Positions 52,682 to 61,620 of a stretch of DNA of 64,000 nt are shown piece by piece; the first letter of the stretch is position 1; each line of letters opens with the position of its first letter. Below the pieces are notes generated by a model. It worked only from the letters and a program-made list of their open reading frames with translations, was not told the origin of the DNA and did no database searches. Both the position numbers and the translations under genes were made by a program. The DNA lies in the NCBI RefSeq assembly GCF_000959445.1, contig NZ_CP009630.1:620001-684000 (forward strand). The letters run 5' to 3'. The stretch comes from Burkholderia vietnamiensis LMG 10929. GTDB taxonomy: Bacteria > Pseudomonadota > Gammaproteobacteria > Burkholderiales > Burkholderiaceae.

Positions 52682-52813
52682 TTAGAAACCGGATCTGAGA
52701 GGCCGTTTCGTCCAATTTTGGATAGAATCGCGCGAGCGATTCTTCTTCGCATTGGCTGACCGTCGCCGGCGTTGCGTCTTTGGCGGTCGAACCTGAGAGA
52801 CAAGGAACAAAAA

Positions 52814-55714
52814 ATGGTTCTCCCACCCATCGGTCCCCCCGGATCGCAGGCAACCTCGCTATACGAGTCGATACATCGGGGCTTGATGCAGCACGAGCGG
52901 CTGCTCATGTTCCGTTCCCATTTGGGCGCGCAGACTCTCATCCCCGTGCGAGCGAAGGGGTGGTCTAGAGTCGGGCGAGGCTATCGATGGGTGGTCGATG
53001 TCGTATCGCTGCGGGACGATATCGACAATCTTGAGCTCGAGCACCAGCCAGTCACGCTATTTGTCCAGCAGACCTCAACACCTTTTGCAGAATCAGCTTA
53101 TCGGCCGATCCATGGCTTCGTACATAAATTCCATACGCTCGGGCAAGACGGAAATCTGACCGTTTACCAAGTTGAATTCGAGTCTGCGCTGTTCTTTCTT
53201 GGCAAAGCGAGCAAGAACGACCAATGGTTCAACAAAAGCGCGCAGGACATCCTCTCTGAATTGCTGAGTGCTTACCCGCAACTTGCCGGGCGAGTTCGCT
53301 TCGCTCTGGCGGATGAGCCTAGCGTGCGGTCATATACCCGTCAGAGTGAATCTGATCTGAACTTCTTCCATCGGATTCTCGAGGACGAGGGATGGTACTT
53401 CTATTTCGAGCATGCAGCCGTCCAATATGAAGAAGATCCGCGTGCGTCTACACTCGTTGTCGTCGACCGACTTTCTGCCTTACCCGAAGCGAAGCCAATC
53501 GAATTTTGCAATGCTGCGATCGGTGGCGAGATAGATGGCTTTACGCAATGGGCAGTGACGCAGACGGCCCAAAGCCTTGCGTACGCGACGACGTCCTTCA
53601 ATTACAAAAATCCTCAGCAGAATTACTCCGTGCGCAGCGATCTTGGCGACAGCGCGATCACGTACATGACGGAAGAGCGACGTCAGCAAGTGAAGCGCGA
53701 AATCCCGTATGCGCCGATGATCGTACGCGAAGCCCTCTCGTATGCCTATCCGACCTCGAACGATGGGCAGCGACGCGCCTCCAACCGCACTGAGGCTTGG
53801 ACTTCTGCAGCTCGCCGATATATTGGCCTCGGGGGGGTGCGGTGGCTCGATGCTGGTTCCCGCTTCACCCTCGAACATCATACGCGGCACATGACGGTCG
53901 ATCCGAACCTTCGAGAGTTCATGGTCGTCGAGGTTGAGTGGTTCATTGAAAACAATGTGCCGCTATCCAATCATGCCGCGACGTATCCACTGAGTTTACA
54001 GAGCACTTTGTCGGACTTGCGCCGGGAGCATGGTAGTCAGTTCGGCTCACGGGCCAATCCTGTCGACGGCCAGGCCGGTGTGTACCTAGTGAAAGTGGAA
54101 TCGCAGCGCACCAACGTCGAGTATCGCAGTCCGTTCGAGCATAAGAAGCCGCTGATGCATGCCGAGCACGCGCTCGTAAGCGGTCCCGACAACGAAGAAG
54201 CATGGGCAGACGAGCGCAATCGCATCTTCGTGGTTTATCCGTGGGACCAGCGTAGCGGAACGGACGTCACGCAAACATCGCCTCCGCTGCTGGTGATGCA
54301 AGCCGATACTGGATACGGATACGGTGGCGTACATGTGCCACGCAAGAATGAGTGGGTCCTAGTCGACTATTTTCAAGGTGATTGCGATCGGCCATATGTA
54401 CTGGGGCGTCTGCCGTCCGAGACAACGCCGCCCCAGTGGCATAGCAACGTCCTGCTGTCGGGTCTCATGTCGAGTGGCTTCGGCAGGAGCGGCGCATACA
54501 ATGCTTTCGTGCACGACGATTCCACGAATCAGGGTGCTACGCGACTGACCACCTACACGGGTAAGGTTGGAAACAGCTACAGCCTGTATCATCAAGGGAT
54601 CCTGATCGACCACGCAGGCAATAACAACGCGCGGGGCCGATACCTCGGTAAAGGAGCATTGCTGCATACCGATGATTATCTTGGTGTGCGGGCTAATCGC
54701 GGTGTATACATCGGAACGCATCCGAAGGCGCACAACGATGATCAGCTCGACGTCAATGAAGCACAGCGCCAATTGATCGGCGCCGAGAGCATTGTTGAGA
54801 CACTGTCGAACGTCGGTGTCCAGCACCACGCAGACAGCCTCAAGGACAGCCACGATTCGCTCAAACTGTTCACTGATGCCACCCAGCAGTCTGAGGCGCC
54901 GGAAGCCGGGGGCGGGCGCACGGCTGGTGGCGGGACAGGCAGCGCGAATGCGTTCAAGAAGGCGATTTTGTTGCTCGCCAGTCCGTTCGGCGTCGGCACG
55001 TCTACGCAAGACTCGCTGCACATGACAGCCGATCGCCATATCAATTTGGTCAGCGGCCTGAACACGCACATCGGATCTGCTGGAGCATTCATCGTAAATG
55101 CCGCCAAGGCAATCGGGATGTTCTCGCAGACGGCGATTAGGTTATTTACCAAGGGGCCCGTGCAGATCCAGTCCCATGACGCGAATGTCGAGGTGATTGC
55201 CAAAGAAGTTCTCAAACTATTGGCGCAAGGCGATGTCGAGATCGCCGCGGGCGGGAAGCTGGTGCTCACGGCAGGTGGTGCTTCGATCACGCTTGAAGGC
55301 GGCAATATCCGCGGGCACGCTCCGGGGACCGTCGAGTTCAAGGGCGCGCAACATTCGTTCAGTGGGCCGGCCAGCATGCGCTATTCCATGCCGCCGCTTC
55401 CGGTGAGTACTTTGCCGCAGAACCTTACCCACGAATATACGCAGAGTTTCGACATATCATCGGTTGTCGCAAATCTCGGTGTCGGGGAAGCACTACACGC
55501 GCAAACTTATCGCATTTATCTACCTGACGGAACGCTTCAACAGCAGGGCGGGCTACTCGACGGTGAAACAGCGATCGTCCGCACGCCGACGTCAACAAAG
55601 GTGAAGTGCGAGATCGGTGGCGGCGACTGGCACGCGATTGAAGATGCTTACGATCATGATGAACTGGACGACGACGAGATAGAAGACTCGGACGGCGGGC
55701 AACAGGAATCTTAA
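52814..55714 (+). CDS. vgrG: T6SS spike protein VgrG (with DUF2345 and acidic C-terminal extension)
   Basis: A 966-residue type VI spike. The N terminus (about 25-330) is the gp27-like part (LMFRSHLGAQTLIPVRAKGWSRVG, SDLNFFHRILEDEGWYFYFEH). The gp5-like OB region contains RIFVVYPWDQR and NEWVLVDYFQGDCDRPYVLGRLP. Residues about 640-840 are the DUF2345 beta-helix (LHTDDYLGVRANRGVYIGT, GDVEIAAGGKLVLTAGGASITLEGGNI). A further ~100-residue domain plus an Asp/Glu-rich tail follows, possibly an adaptor for the cargo effector. The start is at 52814 after AAGGAAC. The effector gene follows after 43 bp. Confidence 0.92.
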   Translation: MVLPPIGPPGSQATSLYESIHRGLMQHERLLMFRSHLGAQTLIPVRAKGWSRVGRGYRWVVDVVSLRDDIDNLELEHQPVTLFVQQTSTPFAESAYRPIHGFVHKFHTLGQDGNLTVYQVEFESALFFLGKASKNDQWFNKSAQDILSELLSAYPQLAGRVRFALADEPSVRSYTRQSESDLNFFHRILEDEGWYFYFEHAAVQYEEDPRASTLVVVDRLSALPEAKPIEFCNAAIGGEIDGFTQWAVTQTAQSLAYATTSFNYKNPQQNYSVRSDLGDSAITYMTEERRQQVKREIPYAPMIVREALSYAYPTSNDGQRRASNRTEAWTSAARRYIGLGGVRWLDAGSRFTLEHHTRHMTVDPNLREFMVVEVEWFIENNVPLSNHAATYPLSLQSTLSDLRREHGSQFGSRANPVDGQAGVYLVKVESQRTNVEYRSPFEHKKPLMHAEHALVSGPDNEEAWADERNRIFVVYPWDQRSGTDVTQTSPPLLVMQADTGYGYGGVHVPRKNEWVLVDYFQGDCDRPYVLGRLPSETTPPQWHSNVLLSGLMSSGFGRSGAYNAFVHDDSTNQGATRLTTYTGKVGNSYSLYHQGILIDHAGNNNARGRYLGKGALLHTDDYLGVRANRGVYIGTHPKAHNDDQLDVNEAQRQLIGAESIVETLSNVGVQHHADSLKDSHDSLKLFTDATQQSEAPEAGGGRTAGGGTGSANAFKKAILLLASPFGVGTSTQDSLHMTADRHINLVSGLNTHIGSAGAFIVNAAKAIGMFSQTAIRLFTKGPVQIQSHDANVEVIAKEVLKLLAQGDVEIAAGGKLVLTAGGASITLEGGNIRGHAPGTVEFKGAQHSFSGPASMRYSMPPLPVSTLPQNLTHEYTQSFDISSVVANLGVGEALHAQTYRIYLPDGTLQQQGGLLDGETAIVRTPTSTKVKCEIGGGDWHAIEDAYDHDELDDDEIEDSDGGQQES

Positions 55715-55757
55715 CTGATTCAACATTCGACCTTAGTGAAATCGATAAGGAGAAGTA

Positions 55758-57254
55758 GTGTCGAACGCAAAACCAGCAGACGCGCCTGCTCCGAAGGCCA
55801 AGCCTGAATCGGCGGCCTCCGTCAAAGTGACCGTGCTTTTCCGCGACGTGCTGCAAAAGCCCATCGAAGGTCTTGTCGTGCAGTTGAAAGCCGCCAAGAA
55901 CACACCGCCGGCGACTCCATGGCAAACCGGCGTCGACCCTGCGACGGTTCACGATGCGGCTCCCGCGACGAACGACGCGGCGGGAGCGGCACACGCGCAA
56001 ACACCATCGGATGGCAAAGCCCAACCGACATCTACACCGTCACCGCCAATTTCCGACAACAAGACGGAAGCGACCACCGACAAGGATGGGTTCGCAGTGA
56101 CGATCACAAATGCGGCTCGCAACCAGCCGATCGATGTTTTTGTGAAAAACCGTCGAGGGGAATACGCATGGAAAGCTCAGATTGTACCCAAAAAAGATAT
56201 TAGTGCTTTTACCATTGTCAGTCCCGAATATCATCTGGATGCCACCACTAAACTGACGCCGAAAGACGAATTTGAACAGAATCTCGATCTTCCTGTTGTT
56301 AAAGAAGGGGAGGTTATGACGATCGAGCGATTGATTAAGGAATTCGGTCGGTACATTGCATGGACGCAAAAGGTCACCGAGCAAGGCAAGGTGAGCAAGG
56401 ACTTTCCCAAGAAAAATAAAGAAGTCACTATTGATCCAAAGTCTCACAAGAAAAAGACTAAGATTACGATTGAGCATCACTATAAAGTGGTGGATACCGG
56501 CAAGCCGCGTACCGTAGCATTCAGTGTTTTTGGTTCGAGGTTGAGTTACCCCAAATCAGAGTTCTTTTCTGATTCACAGTATCGGCGTATGGCAAGCGAG
56601 CTTAATGTAGAAGTCGCCGCCATTAAAGCGTTGGTTCAACAAGAATCTCAAGGACATCCGTTTTTGGAAAATGGACTCCCGCCTATACTTTATGAGCGAA
56701 GACACTTCTTCGACCTCTCCGTAAAGAAGCGCGACAAGGAGGCGGAGGAAAAAGAACGGGAGGCGGAAAAGAAGGCCGCGGACTCGAAGGGCGAGAAGGC
56801 GAATGGTGCGCCAAAAAAGAAAACGCATCCGCCCCAAAAAAAGGGACCTCCCGAAAATCCCTATCCAAAATTTCCTGACCTTTGCTTCCCGCACGGAGAT
56901 CAATACGGTGGAGGCAATCTCAACCAATATGAGAAGTTGGTTCGCGCGGCAGCTCTAGATTTTGATGTCGCCATACAATCATGCTCTTGGGGTGGATTTC
57001 AGATTCTTGGGGAATATTATTCATCGTGTGGATGTGCGACGCCTGCTGAGTTTGCCGATAAGTTTATGTCTGGAACGGACGGGCAAATGGAGATATTTAT
57101 TGCGTTTATGAAAAAAGAGAAGAGTGCTGGTGTTGATGGGTTGAAAAATCACAATTGGGAGCAGGTGGCAACGTCATATAATGGCGGAGGCTGGCGCACG
57201 AAGAACCCTGATTATGCTAACAATCTCAAAAAATTCTATGAACAATTCAAGTAA
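55758..57254 (+). CDS. T6SS cargo effector, DUF3380 N-acetylmuramidase
   Basis: A 498-residue protein. Residues 1-250 are a Pro/Ala/Thr-rich and then beta-rich N part, probably for loading onto VgrG. Residues about 275-498 are DUF3380 (PF11860): VEVAAIKALVQQESQGHPFLENGLPPILYERRHFF with candidate catalytic E296, CSWGGFQILGEYYSSCG (about 409-425) and WEQVATSYNGGGW. A Lys/Glu-rich 40-residue insertion (about 322-364) interrupts the domain. DUF3380 proteins cleave the glycan backbone of peptidoglycan. There is no signal peptide, as expected for T6SS delivery. The candidate immunity gene overlaps its 3' end by 17 bp. Confidence 0.86.
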   Translation: MSNAKPADAPAPKAKPESAASVKVTVLFRDVLQKPIEGLVVQLKAAKNTPPATPWQTGVDPATVHDAAPATNDAAGAAHAQTPSDGKAQPTSTPSPPISDNKTEATTDKDGFAVTITNAARNQPIDVFVKNRRGEYAWKAQIVPKKDISAFTIVSPEYHLDATTKLTPKDEFEQNLDLPVVKEGEVMTIERLIKEFGRYIAWTQKVTEQGKVSKDFPKKNKEVTIDPKSHKKKTKITIEHHYKVVDTGKPRTVAFSVFGSRLSYPKSEFFSDSQYRRMASELNVEVAAIKALVQQESQGHPFLENGLPPILYERRHFFDLSVKKRDKEAEEKEREAEKKAADSKGEKANGAPKKKTHPPQKKGPPENPYPKFPDLCFPHGDQYGGGNLNQYEKLVRAAALDFDVAIQSCSWGGFQILGEYYSSCGCATPAEFADKFMSGTDGQMEIFIAFMKKEKSAGVDGLKNHNWEQVATSYNGGGWRTKNPDYANNLKKFYEQFK

Positions 57255-57921
57255 ATTCATTGCGTTATTGTTTGTCACATCGTTGTCGGTGCCATTGTCT
57301 TTTGCTGGTGAAGCCATAATATTTGATCAGCCGGGTCTGGTTGGATTTCGCGATGGCAGCTCGGTCTCTGGATTCTATGATTCACGGAATGCGAAGTTTT
57401 CATGTAGCTTCTTGTTCGCGGAAGATGGGGGTAAATCGGATGCTAAAGATGTCGATGGCTACGCCGCCACGTCATTGCTGACTTTTATTATGGGTGAAAA
57501 ATCGCCGAGCTTTTCAAGCAGAAACAAAGCGTTCGACATTAGGGCGACATTATATCGACGCGACGATGAATGGGTTATACAAACCGAGGCTGGTCAAGCT
57601 GGATGTGAAAATGCGACGGGAACTTTTACCTTTGGCCCTAAAGACTATCGGTCGGTCAGCTACCGAGTAACTCAGCAAGTGCCGGCGATCGGGATTCGGA
57701 TCGCGAAGAGTAAAACACTTTTTTACGATAATCGTGATGGAAGGTTTTTTGCGAGAAAGTCCTATCTTGTCTATGGGGATGGGGTTGTTGTACTAAAGAC
57801 GCAAGGTGATTTTTCATACATTCGTTATGTTGGTGCTGGGCCTAGGGGTGAGGGGCGCGTTACGTTTGGATGGGTGCGGACGGCGGATTTGGTTGATCCG
57901 TTTCCGAAAAGCACGGAATGA
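57238..57921 (+). CDS. Periplasmic protein, candidate immunity to the muramidase effector
   Basis: A 227-residue protein starting 17 bp inside the effector gene, so tightly coupled to it. Residues about 1-23 are a signal peptide (MNNSSKFIALLFVTSLSVPL, cleavage after SFA), placing it in the periplasm, where a self-delivered muramidase would act. The mature part has two cysteines (SCSFLF, AGCENA) and a C-terminal SH3-like strand pattern (FFARKSYLVYGDGVVVLKTQ, VTFGWVRTADL). No family is recognised. The immunity role is inferred from position and location only. Confidence 0.7.
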   Translation: MNNSSKFIALLFVTSLSVPLSFAGEAIIFDQPGLVGFRDGSSVSGFYDSRNAKFSCSFLFAEDGGKSDAKDVDGYAATSLLTFIMGEKSPSFSSRNKAFDIRATLYRRDDEWVIQTEAGQAGCENATGTFTFGPKDYRSVSYRVTQQVPAIGIRIAKSKTLFYDNRDGRFFARKSYLVYGDGVVVLKTQGDFSYIRYVGAGPRGEGRVTFGWVRTADLVDPFPKSTE

Positions 57922-57949
57922 AGGCAACGCTGACGATGGTTACTTGTAC

Positions 57950-58357
57950 GTCTCACCGGTCGTGGGCGAGCCGAGCGTTGTATCTCTTGGCCTCCACGAT
58001 TCCCGGCGCCATTCACGCGCACAAGGATATGAACACGGTCAAAGGATTCGGAAACGCACACGGTCGAAGCCGGCGCGCACGGTGTCGTTGCTCAAGAGCA
58101 GCGAGACGAAGCAGATCGCGCACGGCGGCTTGACGGAAACCATCGCGCTGACGCGCGACACCACGGCGAACATCATTAACACGAAGGCGATCGCGAGCAA
58201 GACCGGGTCTGGTATGCAGAGCCATCAGGCGAGCGACGGGATCGAGCATCGTGTCGGCGATGGCGCCGTGGCGATGACGCCGAACACCATCAAGCTGACC
58301 TTCGGGCCGTCAACCAGCAGGTCACGACGGATCAGTTCGGCCTGGTTTCACAGGTGA
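57950..58357 (+). pseudogene. Remnant of a VgrG C-terminal (DUF2345-like) region
   Basis: Two forward frames carry scraps of repeated beta-helix-like sequence: ALTRDTTANIINTKAIASKT, QSHQASDGIEHRVGDG and AVAMTPNTIKLTFG, typical of VgrG/Rhs-associated repeat tails, preceded by HAHKDMNTV in another frame. No start, no complete domain. I read it as the broken 3' end of a second vgrG, left between the immunity gene and the ankyrin gene. Confidence 0.5.
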
Positions 58358-58370
58358 ATTCATCTCACTG

Positions 58371-59240
58371 ATGCGATACAAGAAAGCGATAACCACCGGC
58401 GCGATTGCCGCACTCGTTGGAGTGACCTCACCGCTCTGGTGGTCCACTCAAGCCCAAGGGACCAACATGACTGGCTTCCAACGTTACGCACCGGAAGATT
58501 TCTTTTCGGGGCAGCAACTCACGTTGGCTCAGGCCATTCATGACGGCGATCTCGGCCGGGTTCAGCAACTCGCGCCGAAGACCGATCTGAATGCGCGCGG
58601 CGCGAAGAACACGACGCTGCTGTCGTACGCAGTGCAGGAAATCGTTCCGGTCAAGAACGATGCGTCTAATCCGCGGTACCAGATCATTTCGGTGCTCGTG
58701 AAGAGCGGTGCGGATCCGAAGGCCCCGGTTGGCAGCAGCGGTGGATCGGTGGTCGATGTCGCATTGCGGGCCGATACGCCCAACCTTCTGCGCGTGTTGT
58801 TGAACAGCGGACTCGATCCCAATTGGCTGTACAACGGCGACACGCCGATGATCTTCGCGGTTGCAGAGAACCGGCTGCTGCCCCAGCTGAAGCTGCTGGT
58901 CGAGCACAAGGCGAACGTGAATGCGCGCGACTCGCTCGGAAAGACCGCACTCTTCGAGGCGACGATGATTCAGCAGTGGGACGTCGTCGACTACCTGCTC
59001 GCGCACGGCGCCGATCCGAAGACTGCCAGCCAGCTCGGGGTGTCGTACGGGTGGGTGCTGCAGAACGAATTGAAGAACCATACGACCGCGGATTCGTCGG
59101 CGCGTACGCGTATCGAGGGGATTCGTCGCAAGATCGTCGCGGCCGGCGCGCCGTGGCCGCCGCTCGATCCGAAGGCGCAACGCGCAGCGATGCGCGCTCG
59201 CGGCGAGAAGGTCGTGACGCCGGCAGGCCAGACGGATTGA
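58371..59240 (+). CDS. Ankyrin-repeat protein with N-terminal signal or anchor
   Basis: A 289-residue protein. Residues about 8-30 are hydrophobic (AITTGAIAALVGVTSPLWW, possible cleavage after AQA). Four to five ankyrin repeats follow: LTLAQAIHDGDLGRVQQLA, IISVLVKSGADPKAPVG, NLLRVLLNSGLDPNWLYNGDTP, LKLLVEHKANVNARDSLGKTAL and DVVDYLLAHGADPKT. Ankyrin proteins with export signals are recurrent partners or immunity proteins beside T6SS effectors. Here it ends the vgrG cassette; whether it is a second immunity protein for a lost effector is inference. Confidence 0.8.
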   Translation: MRYKKAITTGAIAALVGVTSPLWWSTQAQGTNMTGFQRYAPEDFFSGQQLTLAQAIHDGDLGRVQQLAPKTDLNARGAKNTTLLSYAVQEIVPVKNDASNPRYQIISVLVKSGADPKAPVGSSGGSVVDVALRADTPNLLRVLLNSGLDPNWLYNGDTPMIFAVAENRLLPQLKLLVEHKANVNARDSLGKTALFEATMIQQWDVVDYLLAHGADPKTASQLGVSYGWVLQNELKNHTTADSSARTRIEGIRRKIVAAGAPWPPLDPKAQRAAMRARGEKVVTPAGQTD

Positions 59241-59365
59241 ACGCACGCGGGACGGTTGAAGCGTCGCACGCCCGACTCTCATCGCTTTGCGAAGCTACAA
59301 AACCGCCACGCCGCCGGCAGCCGGACTGCATCCCTCATCCGTCCCCATCAAAATATCGCAGACAA

Positions 59366-59392
59366 GAAAAAGCCCGCTACTTGAGCGGGCTG
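59366..59392 (-). terminator. Intrinsic terminator (leftward)
   Basis: AGCCCGCT-ACTTG-AGCGGGCT with an A run on its left side; on the minus strand this is a GC stem followed by TTTTTC. It lies downstream of the leftward gene 59460-60233 and ends the cepI transcription unit. Confidence 0.85.
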
Positions 59393-59459
59393 AATCCATG
59401 CTTGGAGACATGGAGGAGACAGTTCGAACTTTAAGGGAAAACCCGAGGCCTGGCAAGCC

Positions 59460-60233
59460 CTAGTTGTAATTGTGCAACGCAACGTTCCCCGAGAATCCGC
59501 CGAACCGCTCCTGCGCGACCGGCACCGCGTACTTGTCGCGCATTTCCGTCTCGATCCAGGCGCAAGCTTCTCGCGCGCAATCGGTCAGTGCGTGCCGGGT
59601 CGCATGCCCATTGACGTCATAGACGAACCGTACGCCGACCTCGTCGTCGGCCACCTGCCGCTGCAACTGATTGAGGTGCAATTGCGGGCCGCGCTCCTGC
59701 GCCAGCGCATGCAACTCGTCGAAGTGATATTCGAGCCAGTCGGCGAAGAAGAGGGCGTCGCTGTGGCTGCTCAGGCGGAACGCCGCCGTGCGCGATGGCC
59801 GTTGCGCGGTATCCGTCACCTGCCCGTCGCCGCCCGGCGCGATCGCGGTGTCGATGGCGCGGTCGATCGGCGCGAGCGGCTCGCGAATCCGACGGTACGG
59901 TTCGCGCTCGCGCAACGCGTGCCATAGCAGTTCGTCGCCGGCGGCGCCGGACGGCTGCATCGTCAGGTCGTGCCGGCCGTCGCCTGCGGCACAGACGTCG
60001 CGAATCACGAGGCGCAGCGAGCAGAGCGGCTCGTCCGCAATCAGCAGCGTGGCGGGGCGCGGCAGCCCGCAGACGAGCGGCGCGACGCCGCTCGCGCGAA
60101 ACACCAATCCGCGTCGATCGAGCCGCACGAGCGGCAGCGCGCGCGGGAACAACGGGTAGGCGAGCGTGATGCCGGCTCCGGCAGCGCCCGTCAATCCGGG
60201 CATCATTGCGCGAAAGACCTGAGACTGATCCAC
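59460..60233 (-). CDS. Conserved protein of unknown function downstream of cepI
   Basis: A 257-residue protein reading in the same direction as cepI, 52 bp downstream of it, so probably co-transcribed. I recognise no catalytic domain. The N-terminal part is beta-rich with Arg/Leu-rich strands, the middle has a charged loop, and the C-terminal half is helical (FFADWLEYHFDELHALAQERG, DCAREACAWIETEMRDKYAV). Its place corresponds to the gene known in B. cenocepacia to lie next to cepI and to influence AHL signalling. A terminator follows at 59366. Confidence 0.75.
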   Translation of the reverse strand: MDQSQVFRAMMPGLTGAAGAGITLAYPLFPRALPLVRLDRRGLVFRASGVAPLVCGLPRPATLLIADEPLCSLRLVIRDVCAAGDGRHDLTMQPSGAAGDELLWHALREREPYRRIREPLAPIDRAIDTAIAPGGDGQVTDTAQRPSRTAAFRLSSHSDALFFADWLEYHFDELHALAQERGPQLHLNQLQRQVADDEVGVRFVYDVNGHATRHALTDCAREACAWIETEMRDKYAVPVAQERFGGFSGNVALHNYN

Positions 60234-60285
60234 ACTGATTCTCCTTTGTTACGATTCCGTCCGGCCGGACTACGCGCGTTCCGGC

Positions 60286-60894
60286 TCAGGCGGCGATGGC
60301 TTGCCGGGCAGCCCGTCCCGGCGTAATTCCAAGTGCCGCAAACGTTTGCGGGTCGATATCGATCCAACATGCGACCACCAGACGGCCATCCACCTGTTTC
60401 GGCGGTCCGGCGCGGTGCGCGTGCACGCCGATCCTGCGGAACAGCCGCTCCATGCTCGCGAACGTCACGCCGATCAGCTGCCGCGCGCCGAGCTGCGCAG
60501 CACATTCGACGACGGCTGCCAGCATCGGCCGCACGGCCCAGTCGGCATTGCCCGCGCCGCCTTCGTCGCCGGTGGCCGCGAACCGCGACAGCTCCCAGAC
60601 GGCCGCCGATTGCGGCAGGGCGACGTCTTCGGCGATGAGATCGGCGAACAGCGACTCCAGCAGATACGGACGCGTGGTCGGCAACAGGCGCGCACAGCCG
60701 CACACGTCGCCGCCGGCGTCCCGCGCGAACACGTAGACCGTATCGTCACGGTCGAACTGATCGTGCTCGAAACGCTCGTTTGCAGACGGAAGTGCCCAGC
60801 CGAGTTGCTCGATGAACACACGGCGCCGATAGCGCCCCAGTTCCGCTGCAAGCTCGCTTGGCAGCCGCCCTTCCTCGTGAACGAAGGTCCGCAT
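60286..60894 (-). CDS. cepI: N-acyl-homoserine lactone synthase CepI
   Basis: A 202-residue LuxI-family synthase; CepI makes mainly N-octanoyl-homoserine lactone from SAM and acyl-ACP. The N terminus MRTFVHEEGRLPSELAAELGRYRRRVFIEQLGWAL, then FDRDDTVYVFARD, GCARLLPTTRPYLL and WELSRFAA are the LuxI signature with catalytic Arg, Phe, Trp, Asp and Glu positions. The rest matches CepI closely over its whole length as I remember the B. cenocepacia protein. A cep box lies about 58 bp upstream. The synthase itself appears intact. Confidence 0.96.
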   Translation of the reverse strand: MRTFVHEEGRLPSELAAELGRYRRRVFIEQLGWALPSANERFEHDQFDRDDTVYVFARDAGGDVCGCARLLPTTRPYLLESLFADLIAEDVALPQSAAVWELSRFAATGDEGGAGNADWAVRPMLAAVVECAAQLGARQLIGVTFASMERLFRRIGVHAHRAGPPKQVDGRLVVACWIDIDPQTFAALGITPGRAARQAIAA

Positions 60895-60951
60895 GGTGTC
60901 CTCGGATCGGTACTTTGGGATGCACGCATTACATCGCGCGGCCCGAGGAGG

Positions 60952-60973
60952 CTGTAACTGGTAACTCTTACAG
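60952..60973 (-). promoter_or_regulatory. cep box (lux-box-type CepR operator of cepI)
   Basis: An inverted repeat with arms CTGTAA and TTACAG around CTGGTAACTC, 22 bp long, placed about 58 bp before the cepI ATG. It corresponds to the known CepR-binding element of cepI in Burkholderia. CepR with octanoyl-HSL activates cepI from it. Confidence 0.85.
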
Positions 60974-61103
60974 GGTGGCGGCTTACCGGTATCATTCGAC
61001 CGGTGGTAACGGTTTCTTGATCGGCGGGATTGAAATACGGGCGGCTTTTGCTTATAAAGAGCGCCAGTCTTGCGGAAAAGTCAGAGGAAAGCCGGGACGG
61101 TTG

Positions 61104-61547
61104 TCACTGGAGCGTGGGACCGGCATGATAGGCGTCGTTGCGACCCAGTACCGATGCAGCGACCGCGGCGGCCCAGTCGAGATCCGTGAGCCGGGTGGCG
61201 AGCGCGGCCGCGGTGCGGAACATGCCGAGATCGGCGCCCGTCGCGTCGACGGCCATGATGTTGCTGCGGACGTCGCCGTATGCGATCACGAAGGTGCTCG
61301 TCGCGCGGTCGAGATACCAGTCCCACCCGACCGTCAGGTATGCGACACCGACGCTCGCCGGGCGGTGCCATTCGGTATAGCCGGCCAGGCGCGCGTCGAT
61401 GCCGCCTTCGCGCAATTCGTCGAGCAGCGAGGCATCGAGACCGCTCGCGACATGGTTGAGCGCGAGCGCGGCCAATGCGCTTGCGGACAGGCGCACGTAG
61501 CCGTCCGGAGACGGACTGCGGACCGGGTGCAACAAAGGTGAAGTCAT
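61104..61547 (-). CDS. rsaM: RsaM-like quorum-sensing modulator (DUF4902)
   Basis: A 147-residue protein between cepI and cepR, the standard position of rsaM homologues in Burkholderia. VRLSASALAALALNHVASGLD is followed by AGYTEWHRPASVGVAYLTVGWDWYLDR, the conserved DUF4902 core with its aromatic residues. RsaM proteins restrain AHL production by an as yet unclear mechanism. Divergent from cepR, with 73 bp between starts, so both share a short promoter region. Confidence 0.88.
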   Translation of the reverse strand: MTSPLLHPVRSPSPDGYVRLSASALAALALNHVASGLDASLLDELREGGIDARLAGYTEWHRPASVGVAYLTVGWDWYLDRATSTFVIAYGDVRSNIMAVDATGADLGMFRTAAALATRLTDLDWAAAVAASVLGRNDAYHAGPTLQ

Positions 61548-61620
61548 GCGCGGAATGTATCAGCCCCCAACCGGTGCTGGCACCTGACAGGTATGACAGC
61601 GTGACGTTGTCGGAGAAAGA

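Noticed and set aside
61548..61620. Possible second lux box between rsaM and cepR (ACCTGACAGGT)
   Set aside because: The palindrome is too short and does not match the cep box seen upstream of cepI.
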